This document shows, piece after piece, positions 1 through 9,464 of a DNA stretch of 64,000 bases (its first letter is position 1; each line of letters starts with the position of its first letter). The DNA comes from Unio delphinus. Lineage: Eukaryota > Mollusca > Bivalvia > Unionida > Unionidae. The notes under the pieces were generated by a model. It made no database searches. It saw only the letters and a program-made list of their open reading frames with translations, and was not told the origin of the DNA. The stretch is from assembly GCA_029339505.1 (NCBI GenBank), contig JAQISU010000094.1, forward strand, positions 8,104,001 through 8,168,000, in the 5' to 3' direction. Position numbers and translations under genes: made by a program.

Positions 1-369
1 TACTTGCCATTATGTAGCATGATATTGTTCATAACATCTTGAAAACCCATGAAAACATAGTAAAATGATAGTACTATAGTGGCTCAGAATTTTTGTATAT
101 ACACTGAAATGCGGTCTGAAATTATATTTTTCATTAGGTCCCTTGATGTTTTCATACCTGGGCAGTCTTTGTGTACTTCATATTACAAGTTATGAAGTAT
201 TTATTGTTATTCACAGAATGAATATGTAACCATTTTTCTCCATCCAAATCTACACCTCTCGTTCTCTTTTAATTTCCAAGTTAATGTTTGAGCACATTAC
301 GTAGATAGTGAAAATTTTATTTTGGTATATATTGCATTTTGTAAACTAATAAAAGGATATTCCACCATT
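1..369. other. AT-rich DNA, no recognised feature
   Basis: I see no coding, RNA or repeat structure here beyond AT-rich sequence. Confidence 0.5.
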
Positions 370-590
370 ATATAGCAGCCTACAGTTTTCATACTTCATA
401 ACTACATTTATCCATTCTTATCCTACAGTTTTCATACTTCATAAACTACATTTATCCATACAAAAACGTTTTTCATCCATTACATACAGTTATCCTACAG
501 TTTTCATACTTCATAAACTACATTTATCCATACAAGAACGTTACTCATCCATTACATACAATTATCCTACAGTTTTATATGTACTACCTT
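370..590 (+). repeat. Short minisatellite, about 72-bp unit, about 2.5 copies
   Basis: The unit begins CCTACAGTTTTCATACTTC and continues through CTACATTTATCCATAC and CATCCATTACATACA. Starts near 380, 424 and 493 are clear, and a degraded last copy begins near 565. Copies differ by point changes and short indels. 591-998 holds nothing else I recognise. Confidence 0.8.
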
Positions 591-998
591 TATCCATGAC
601 AGAATATTATGTTCACGAATAGTGAATTCTTCAATGATTGAATACTTAAAATGATTCTTAATTACCTCCCTTTAACCATTGAATTAATTATATCTCTGAT
701 TAGAGTATTGTGTTCTTTAGTTTACAAAAAGTGGAATTTAAAGTTGAAACGTTGGTTGCATGTTACTTGTTGATACTTATAAAGCCATATGCATATGACT
801 AAAGAAGGTTTTTCATTTTAATAAGCATAACATTAAAATGAAATGTATTTCAGCTGATTTGCTTGATATGCATCGTTATATAACATGGTTTATTAATAGG
901 AGAGAATAAACCAATGGTTCATTGCAAATTTGAATATGATTATTATATAACCCTTGTACATACTGATAAATCATTGTGTTCTCTTACTGTTTCTAATA

Positions 999-1176
999 CA
1001 GTTAAACCTGTCTTGAGTGACCACTGCTATGAGAGACCACCTGTCTTGAGAGACCAGACTTTCCATGCACAGATTTATTAAGTATATAGTGTTATGGTCT
1101 GTTATGAGAGACTACCTGTCTTGAGAGACCATTATTGTATGGCAGAACGGGTGGTCTTTCAAGACAGGTTCTACTG
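999..1176. mobile_element. Tc1/mariner-pogo type MITE with TA target duplication
   Basis: The element is 178 bp, flanked by TA at 997-998 and 1177-1178. The left end reads CAGTTAAACCTGTCTTGAG; the right end, reverse-complemented, reads CAGTAGAACCTGTCTTGAA. The ends are therefore imperfect terminal inverted repeats of at least 24 bp. The motif CTGTCTTGAG recurs inside the element near 1041 and 1116. It has no coding capacity. TA duplication and CAGT ends fit mobilisation by a pogo/Tigger transposase, such as the relic at 58843-60385; that link is inference. Confidence 0.75.
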
Positions 1177-1431
1177 TAACTCAGTTACACTTGAGATCAT
1201 GGATACATTAGTGTGTGACAACTAGAATGTATTGCTCGCTTCTCCTGTAAAGTGTAATTGCTTTGAAATTTATAAACAGTTCAAAATACCTAAATAAACA
1301 ACCATCCCCAACTACTTTCATAGTGCAGGTTCAGCATCAAAATACAAGTGAGCATGATTGTTATGCAGGAACTGGAGTAGAACAAATATTAAGTCACCAA
1401 GTGTGTAATTAAGCAATATTTGACAGATCAG
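1177..1431. other. No recognised feature
   Basis: AT-rich DNA between the MITE and the SINE, with no recognisable structure. Confidence 0.4.
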
Positions 1432-1672
1432 TCTAGGGGCCCCGAGTGGTCTAAAGCGCTCTCTGTTACATATCACTGCAATCTCACCTCTGTCTGTGTG
1501 GGTTCGATTTTAAGTTTCGGCTAATGTAGTTATGTGAGAAAGCTTGCCAGTAGCTTCTCGTGGGTCGGTTGTTATTTCCGGGTTGGGGGAGGGGGGTTCA
1601 GGGGTCTTCCTCCACCAATAATACTGGCCGCCATGTATAGCCTATTGTGTACTAAACCCTACAACAACAAAT
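1432..1672 (+). mobile_element. tRNA-derived SINE, family A, copy 1
   Basis: The head carries an A-box-like GAGTGGTCTAAAGCGC near 1444 and a B-box-like GGGTTCGATTTT near 1500, as in a tRNA-derived pol III promoter. The body includes TGTGAGAAAGCTTGCCAG, then CCTCCACCA and CTGGCCGCCATGTATAG, and ends in a short CAACAACAAA tail. A second copy at 57615-57835 shares the head and the 3' core, and a body fragment sits at 53201-53230. The tRNA cloverleaf is degenerate, so this is not a tRNA gene. The family name is unknown to me. Confidence 0.75.
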
Positions 1673-1734
1673 TAATCTACATCTGCACATACACTAGCTT
1701 ACACTTATAAATTTTATATTGAATATAAAGCTGG

Positions 1735-2045
1735 AGCACAGTCCTTTTCATCAGCCAATGAAGAGCAAATCCTTGATAAAGGAAAGCAAGGCAAAGATGA
1801 TTTTGCTACATGTGCAAAAGAATTAATAGCAACAGAAGAACAGTATCAAGGAAGAAAGACAAAAAAAAACAGCAAAACTACTTGAAATGGAAAGTGAGTT
1901 GTTAGAAGATCAGGAGATCTCGAGACAGAGAACCTCTCTGAAAAAGAAAGTAACAGAAAATAAACAGGAGAGGACACACATGAAAGTGGAAATTTCAGCC
2001 AAAAGGTTCAGACCATGGAAAATTTCATGAAGAAGAAAGATGTAA
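1735..2045 (+). pseudogene. Coding-looking charged/coiled-coil fragment, unidentified
   Basis: From about 1737 one frame reads through a stretch rich in Glu, Lys and Gln (including the residues NEEQILDKGKQ). It breaks near an A9 run at 1861-1869 and resumes in another frame with KLLEMESELLEDQEISRQR and further charged residues up to about 2028. The composition suggests a coiled coil. The A-run frameshift, the lack of a start codon and the lack of clear splice sites suggest a decayed fragment of a host gene or transposon ORF. I do not recognise the family. Confidence 0.25.
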
Positions 2046-2089
2046 GTTTCCAAAAGTTATTTGCTTTTTAAAAAAAGTGTCTTCCGTGT

Positions 2090-2152
2090 AAGCCCCCCCC
2101 CCCCCCCCCCCCGTCCAAATATGTTTCCTATTCCAAGTTGGTTTTAAAATTA

Positions 2153-2222
<70 letters not shown>
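2090..2222. repeat. Poly-C tract and (TA)n microsatellite
   Basis: A run of about 21 C lies at 2092-2112 and a (TA)n tract of about 66 bp at 2157-2222. Both are simple-sequence runs whose exact length in an assembly is unreliable. 2223-2680 contains nothing else I recognise. Confidence 0.9.
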
Positions 2223-2226
<4 letters not shown>

Positions 2227-2679
2227 AGGAAGCCTCCACTTTATCAGTATATAATTAATTTAAAACTGAAGAGCTACACAATGTCCCTCTTTTCAGTATA
2301 TAAATGCCAAATAAAACTGACCGTCTCTTCTAAAAACGAACCTTACTTGCACCAGATCCCCCAATCTTTTCAGTAGATTCTCATTCATGTTTTTGTTTAT
2401 CATCTTTGTTACTAGTACGTATTGTACTGCATCGTCGTCTGTTATTATGTACTATAATCATGTTGAATTTAGTATAAAACTGCATGTGCAGCAAATTGTT
2501 TGTAAATGGTACTTACATAGTTTAATGCTGAACAAAGAGGAAATTCTCATCTGGTTCGCCAAAAATATCGCACATCCACTTTTGCTAGAAACAAGTACGT
2601 CATCTCAACCAGTGTTTAATTTTCATGAGTAACAATGGTGAATACAAACATCAAGTTTCAATGAAACAACTCTTTAGAT

Positions 2680-5130
2680 AATATGTTAATCAAGGAATCT
2701 ATGCTTGAATCCCGCCCCATATCTAGCTGAATCAGCTTCATTCATCTCCCTTTAACATCACAATTATTCAATTCTATGCTCCAAATACCAATCCACATAA
2801 TGAAGAAAATGAGGAGATTCACAATAAACTCTAGTGTATTCTAAACATTGTAAGTAAGAAAAAAAAAAAACATCCTCATCATCCATGGAAACTAGAGTGC
2901 CAAAGTTGGCAAAGATGCTCTAAAAGACTGGGATGATAATTGGGGTCCTTCTTCCAATGAGCTTACCATTGAAAGAAAGAGACGGCTGCTCAAGTTCGCA
3001 AGCTAGAACAAATTGGTACCAGCCAATACCCTGGGCTAACATAAAGCTTTACGAAGCTGGTAATGGCATGCACCAAATAGAACCCATCATAACCAGATTG
3101 ACTATAAAACTGTTACCAATCTAGCATCAATAAAGCAAAAATAAGGTCGTTCCCAAGTGCTGATGTTGAGAGCGATTGTGACCTCGTGGTTATGAACTTC
3201 CGAGTGAGGCTGAAGAAAATTAACAAGCCAAAGAACATCAGGCTTAAATTCAACATTGAACAGCTGAAGGACACTAACATCTCCAAGTCATTCCATGCCA
3301 CAATTGGAGGAAAATTTTCAACTCTTTGTGATGGATGCTGATGTTAAAGTGATGACAGGCACTTTCAACATAGTCATGACAACAGCTGCCAAGGACATCA
3401 TTGACCACTATCGCCCAAAAAAAACATCTCGGTTTCAGAAGAGATTCTGAATGTGTGTGATGCTCGAAGAGACCTCAAAAACACGACACATAACAGGGCA
3501 ATGGAGTACCGAGAAATCAACAAGAATAGTAGAAAACCTTGAAGAAAGCAAAAGAAGAGTGGATTAGACTAAAGTACACAGAAACAGAGCATAATAAAGA
3601 ATAACAGAATAAAGGCATTCCAAATTGTCAAAGACCTCACCAGACAGAAGCAGCAAAGAGTAGTACAATTCAAGACGAAAATGAAAAATGTCTCACAGAA
3701 GCGAGTGACATTGCAGACAGATGGACTTAGTATTGTAAAGATCTCTACAACCATCAGTCTACAGCAGACCCAGAGGTGCTTGAAGTTCCAAACTCCACAA
3801 ATGATGATGAGTTCTCCATTCTCAAAGAGGTGTAGTCAGCATTATAAGTACTGAAGAATGGGAAGGCAGCTGGAGTAGACAACATCCCAGAATGAGGGGG
3901 GGGGGGGGAATTAGTGATGGAGCTACAAACAAAAATGTGCAACAAGATCTGGCCGACAGGTGAATGGCCAAATACAGTGGACCCAGTCACTGAATATAAC
4001 ACCCCCGGCCCCCCCACCCCCAAGAAAAAAGGCAATCTTCAGCTGTGCCAAACTTACAGAACTATCAGTTTGATCAGCCATACTAGCAAGGTAATGCTGA
4101 ATATCATCTTGAACAGACTGAAACCACAAGTTAAAAAAATAATCACATAAGAACAGGCAGGGTTCCGGAGTGAAAGAAGCACAACAGAACAAATATCCCA
4201 TCTCAGGGTTCTGTGTGAAAAGGACTCGTAACATCAACAAAACATCTATCATATGTTCATAGATTTTAAAAATGCTTCTGACAGTCTGACATGAGGCATT
4301 GCAGGCCACAATGAAGAAGTACAACATGGGTCAAAAGTTGACCAATACCATCAGCAGCTGTACGCCAAGGCTACCAGTACCATAATTGCTTAATTTTCTG
4401 TGGGGGAGTAGTTCAAGACAATAGTTCGAGTACATCGAGGTTGTCTCCTGTCACCCATGATTTCAAGATCTACTTAGAGCACATCATGAGCGAAGTCCTA
4501 CAAAACCACTGTAGGACAGTCAGCATTGGAGGGTGTAACATCGCCAACCAACACTTTGCAGACGACAATGATGGGCTGGCAGGCAGTTTAGAAGAGCTTG
4601 CCACCTTAGTGAAAAAACTGGATGAAACATCTTCTAGATTTGACATGGATATAAGCGCAGAGAAGACAAAACTGATGACAAATAGTGACAAACGAATCTC
4701 AGCCAATATTAAAGTCAGAGGACGGGAACTGGAAACAGTGGGTCAGTTCAAATGCCTTGCTTCTATAATCACCAAAGAGGGATCAATAGCAGAAATATTG
4801 TCATGAGCAGCACAAACAATGGCAGCTATGTCAAAGCTAAGACCTATCTGAAGAGACAGGAATATATGTCTGAAAACTAAAATAAGACTATTGAGAGCAC
4901 TAGTCATCTCAATATTTTTGTATTCATCCGAGGTATGGACACTGACAGCAGAATTACAATGAAGAATCCAGGCACTTGAAATGAGATGCTACAGAACCAT
5001 CCTTGGCATCTCTTACATGGAACACATCACAAATGAAGAAGTGCGTTACACCATCAGGCTCAAAGTTGGCCATTATGAAGACCTCCTCACCACTGTCAAA
5101 AAGAGAATGATGATGAGATATGTTAATACA
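2680..5130 (+). mobile_element. RTE-type LINE, degenerate, copy 1 (plus strand)
   Basis: A broken non-LTR retrotransposon. The endonuclease region is readable from about 2745 (residues ITIIQFYAPN) and, after frameshifts, through NWGPSSNELTIERKRRLL at about 2935-2990. The reverse transcriptase follows, with the catalytic box readable as FADD at about 4558. The 3' part continues through ETVGQFKCLASIITKEGS (near 4730) and MRCYRTILGISY (near 4980). Stops and frameshifts are many, and a G10 run sits at 3898-3909. It aligns by eye with the minus-strand copy at 16285-19140 but lacks that copy's 5' start and last few hundred bases. Such ORFs are often mis-annotated as craniofacial development protein 2. 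Confidence 0.88.
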
Positions 5131-5191
5131 AAAAAAAATCAGATCTAAAGATTTAGCTATGTACTTTCAGCCTCACAGCTTAATTTAGATT

Positions 5192-7082
5192 TCAAAATAA
5201 ACAAATATTAGGTTCTTCAAACCTAATATATATTTCGTCATCGTCGGCATCCGTCCGTCTTCGAGAGACGATGGTGTAGCTTTCGATTTGGGTGTCCCAT
5301 CTGCACCTTCGCGAGTGGCTGAAGAGTCCGACCCTTGAGTGACAGTCTCTGCTGCACTTGCTACAGGTGTATGCTGATGCTTGCTGAGGATGTTTTTGGT
5401 TCTTCTTCCTCCTGGCTCTCTTTGCAGCGAGGTTTGTGTTTCTCATCTCCTCAGCTTTCTGAGTGCCCTGTCTGACAGCAAGACGCCACGCGGAGCGGTC
5501 GTCAACACAGGTCTCCCAATTGTTTATGTTGATGTTGGCTGTCTTCATGTCCTTTTTGCAGACATCTTTGTAGCGCAGACGTGGCCTTCCAGTCGTTCGT
5601 GCACCTTCTACTAACTCGCCGTACAGCAGGTCCTTGGGTATGCGGCCTGGGTCCATTCTCCTAACATGACCTAGCCAGCGAAGTTCGTGCAGAGGCTGGA
5701 TTAGTGCTGGTTTCCCTATCTTTAGGACTTCAGGCGGAATGCCGTCACTCCCAGGGGCCTTCCCACAAGCGAGGCAGTCGATGGCTTTGCTAAGCTCTTT
5801 CAGGGTGGGTGGTGTGTCTAGTTCCTCCAAGACTGGCAGGTCTGGGATGGCGTCGAGGGCGGTGTCCGTGACGACGTTTTGGGTTGCATACAGCTCAAGA
5901 TAGTGCTCAACCCAGCGCTGCAGCTGTTTGCCCTGGTCTTTGATGACTTCGCCAGTCTTGGACTTGAGTGGGGCGATCTTGAAGGTGGGTGGGCCTGTTG
6001 CCTTCTTGATACCCTCGTACATGCCCCTTGCATCCCCGGTTTCGGCAGCTATCTGTATACTGGTGCAGAGGTTCAGCCAGTAGGTGTTAGCGCAGTGACG
6101 GGCGGTCTGCTGGGCATTTTTTTCTGGCAGTCCTGAGGGCCTGTAATGTACCAAGGCTAGGCGCAGCCTTGTAAGCCAGGAGGGCTTTCCTCTTCGCCTC
6201 AGTCACGGGTTCCATTTCCTCCCAGCTGGCCTCAAAACCAGTCTATGTTTTTGTGCTCTTTCTTCCCGTAGGCAGTAATGGCTGAGTTGTACACAGCGTC
6301 TCGGAGGTGGGACCACTTGGAGTCGATGGTGTCATCAGGTGTCTCTTTGGTGAGAGCCTCGTGAAGTTTGCAGATGAACTGCTGTGTCTTCTCTGGATTG
6401 CTTGCACAGCAGGTGTTGATGCGTGGGCGACCATTCTTCTTGGCGTGGTGCAGTTTCTTGGGTATTATTCGCATCTTGCTGGCCACAAGGATGTGGTCCG
6501 TGTCGCAGTCGGCACTGTGGTAGCTGCGGGTGAGAAGGACGCTGGCTAGTTCCGCGCGCCTGGTGATGACTAGATCTAGCTGGTGCCAGTGGCGGGAACG
6601 TGGGTGTCTCCATGATACCTGGTGGATCTCCTTACATTTAAAGAAGGTGTTGGTCACACATAAGCTGTGAGTGCAGCACATCTCCAGCAGTCGCTGGCCA
6701 TTCTCGTTGATTTTGCCCCTTCCGTGCGGGCCGAGACAGGTGGACCATGCCTCGTAGTTAGCTCCCACTCGTGCATTAAAGTCTCCTAGTAGGTAGAGGC
6801 CCTCGGTACTGGGGATATTTGATATTGCTTGATCCAGAGCCTCATAAAACTGGTCTTTTTCGTCTGGGTTTAAGTAGAGGGTTGGGGCATACACGCTGAA
6901 GATGTTGGCTGGGCCTGAGGATTTTGATAGCCGGAGGGCAAGGTTCCTCTCAGTGCCTGATGATGGAGGCTCAATGAAGGCGACAAGGGTGTTCTTTACA
7001 GCGAAGCCGACACCATGCTGCCTGGGTTCGTCTGATGGTTTTCCTTGCCAGAAGAAGGTGTAGTTTGCTTCCCTGATGGTAC
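5192..7082 (-). mobile_element. Non-LTR LINE with clean internal deletion of the RT core
   Basis: On the minus strand the endonuclease domain runs from about 7079 to 6232, with LLGDFNARVG and the SDH-like residues TDHILVASKM readable. A frameshift follows, then an open frame at 6154-5192 encodes the start of the RT (CGKAPGSDGIPPEVLK). This joins directly, at 5680/5681, to the post-RT region (RWLGHVRRMDPGRIPKDLL) and a C-terminal zinc-knuckle-like segment with CSKC and HSRRC. The catalytic DD box is absent, so an in-frame deletion has removed the RT centre. The 5' end stops at a (TA)n tract. The element cannot be autonomous. Confidence 0.88.
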
Positions 7083-7084
7083 CG

Positions 7085-7127
<43 letters not shown>
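7083..7127. repeat. (TA)n microsatellite between two LINEs
   Basis: A pure TA run of about 45 bp separates the minus-strand LINE on the left from the plus-strand L2-like LINE on the right; their truncated 5' ends face each other across it. Confidence 0.9.
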
Positions 7128-7130
<3 letters not shown>

Positions 7131-8872
7131 TTCTAACTACCTTCTCTCAAGTAGACCTTTTGTACCTGTTTGCAAATTTCTTCTGTGACAAGGTACAAAC
7201 CATCAGAGACAAGCTTGACAGCACAATTTCAATAGACTTGTCATCACCAGACAGTTGCGATACAGAATTTCAGCTACAACCTTTAGTTGCATTTGAACCT
7301 GTCTCTATGGATTTAGTGTGGAAAATCATGAAGAGTGCACAAAAGTCAAGTGAACTTGATCCAATTCCAACATCGCGGCTTCCTGAGTGCTTAAATCCAA
7401 TATTGCCTTCACTAACTGATTTATTAATACCCCTCTCTCATCTGTGGAATTCCCATCATTTTTCAAAACTGCCATTGTAAAGCCTCTGCTGAAGAAACCT
7501 ATACATGACCATAACAATTTAAAGAGTTACGACCCAGTTTCTAATCTCCCATTTATATATTAAAAAAATCTTAGAAAAAGTTGATCTAACCAAACTTGTA
7601 TCTCATCTGAATTCAGTCTCTTTTGAGCAATGTACAGTCTGCATATCACCCTTGCCACAATACTGTAACTACTCTTCTGAAAGTAGTTAATGACATTCTC
7701 TCTGCTTTGGATAGTGGAAAGATTACAGTCATCACCTGCCTTGATTTGTCAGCAGCATTTGACACAATAAACCATGATATATTACTTCACCATCTCAAGC
7801 ATGTATTTGACATTTACAATACAGCCTCACTGGGGAGTCAACAGGTAACAAATTGTATCTGGAAATGGAAACAGTTAATCTATGTTGTGGTGTTCCACAG
7901 GGGTCTGTTCTTGGACCTGTTCTCTTTATTCTATAGACTCAGCTGTGCTCAAGTGTCATAGATCATTATCCAGTGTCTCACCAACTGTATGCTGATGACA
8001 CCCAAATATACAAGACTAGCCACCCAGCTGATATTCATGCTATCATCATGGTAGATAGGTGCATTTCTTACGTGAAATCATGGATGACATGTAACAAGCT
8101 GCAGATCAGTGATGATAAAACTGAGGCCATTCTGATTACAACAAATAAGACTTTCTCATTCACATCCTGTACCTCAAACAATAAATATTAGCAACACCAA
8201 CATTAAATCCACAGTCAATACAAAACCTAGGTGTTACTCTGGACAGTACTCTAACATTGAACCAACATGTCATGAATGTATGCAAGGCTGCAGATCTTGA
8301 GTTGAGACGCATCAGCTCCATTTGCAAATATCTTTTGGTTGATGCCACTAAAAGGCTTGTGTGTTCATTAGTACTTTAGTACTTTCAAGACTGGACTATT
8401 GTAACTCTCAATTCTGTCTGTTTTGTCTCAATATCTACTCCAGAAACTTCAAAACAAAGCTGCTTGGATCATCCTTCAAGTACGATGATCAGAGCACACC
8501 TCCCCGCTGATCTGTACCCAACACTGGGTATCCAATGGATCCAGAATCAAACACAAAATTTGTTCTCTGTGCAATGTTTCACTGACGGACTCCAGTCCAA
8601 CATACCTATCTGGTCTCACCCATGTGTACATACCAGCATGATACTTATGTTCTTCTGATGACATTAATATACTCATTATTCCCACTATGAAAACGAAGTC
8701 ATATGGACAACTTTCTTTTGCATACCAGGACCCAGCAACATCGAACAAATTGCCCACTGAAATTAGACACAAAGACACAGTGATCCCTTTCAAGAGTTCT
8801 CTTAAAACTCACATTTTTTCAAGCTTCTAAAGATTAGACGCTATACAAATTCCTCATTATTATTATAATAAC
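7128..8872 (+). mobile_element. L2/CR1-like LINE, 5'-truncated, copy 1
   Basis: RT-domain coding sequence in shifting frames: KPLLKKP near 7481, SAYHPCHNTVTTLLKVVNDI near 7635, LDLSAAFDTINHDILLHHL near 7740, and the catalytic box LYADDTQIY at about 7985. The 3' end carries the family tail CGCTATACAAATTCCTCATT followed by ATT-rich repeats near 8845-8880. The other copies are at 44231-45705 (minus) and 63505-64000 (plus), with a lone 3' end at 40366-40445. The stretch near 7630-7780 is nearly identical to 63605-63755, so amplification was fairly recent, although stops and frameshifts break each copy. Confidence 0.88.
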
Positions 8873-8946
8873 AATAATTATGCTTATACCTTGTGTGTTG
8901 TTGGCATGTATGTAAAAGGAAAATGAAACAATATATATTACTTTTG

Positions 8947-8952
8947 TTTATT
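8947..8952 (-). promoter_or_regulatory. Probable polyadenylation signal of YDJC
   Basis: AATAAA on the minus strand lies about 45 bases after the stop codon. It predicts a very short 3' UTR ending near 8930, before the L2-like LINE that ends near 8872. The cleavage site itself cannot be seen. Confidence 0.55.
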
Positions 8953-8995
8953 TAATAAGGATGTCATTATATGAGTTTTTTAAAAGGAAAAACAT

Positions 8996-9464
8996 TTAAT
9001 ACAATGTGCCATTATAATACTTGGGATGGGATATTAATTTTGCTGCATCACAGAAGGAAATAAGCTTGATCCCATGGTCTGTATAGAACTTCATCATTCT
9101 TGGGTCACACAAGACAGTCATTTCATGTTCTCGATCAGCTGACTGGGAGAATGAATCAGGTCCTTCCCCACATCCTCCTGTTTGTCTTGTTCTGTAGCCA
9201 GGGTGAACCATAAACTCGCAAACCTGAATACCTGTTTTTGATATATTACCAGCAATCGCTTCACAAAATGTTGGACTTCTGGTTGTTTCATCATTTGTGC
9301 ATACAATGATATCTGTCTCATCTGATAACATGGAAATTTCACCTAACATTGCTTGGTCACTTTTGTCATTTATTTTCTCTGGATACACGTCTTCAAATAG
9401 TTTTTGTAGAAATTCAACAGACATATCATGACCCATTGTTTTAAGTCCCAGAAATGATGGTGTC
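8996..9464 (-). CDS. YDJC: YDJC exon 5 (terminal)
   Basis: Completes Trp200 and encodes residues 201-355 plus a TAA stop. The acceptor is ATTGTTTCAG before GACACC. It contains FLGLKTMGHDMS, the MVHPGY motif and the Gly-rich GGCGEGPDSFS segment shared with vertebrate YDJC. The frame is open throughout. Confidence 0.93.

Noticed and set aside
1440..1515. tRNA(Ser/Leu)-like gene candidate
   Set aside because: Degenerate cloverleaf followed by a SINE body found again at 57615.
2387..2632. 81-codon open frame
   Set aside because: Hydrophobic AT-rich translation with no homologue I recognise, no splice context and no repeat relation; chance is the best explanation.
2680..7082. Annotation as craniofacial development protein 2-like or reverse-transcriptase host genes
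   Set aside because: The endonuclease and RT blocks, multiple copies, truncations and stop codons identify LINE relics.
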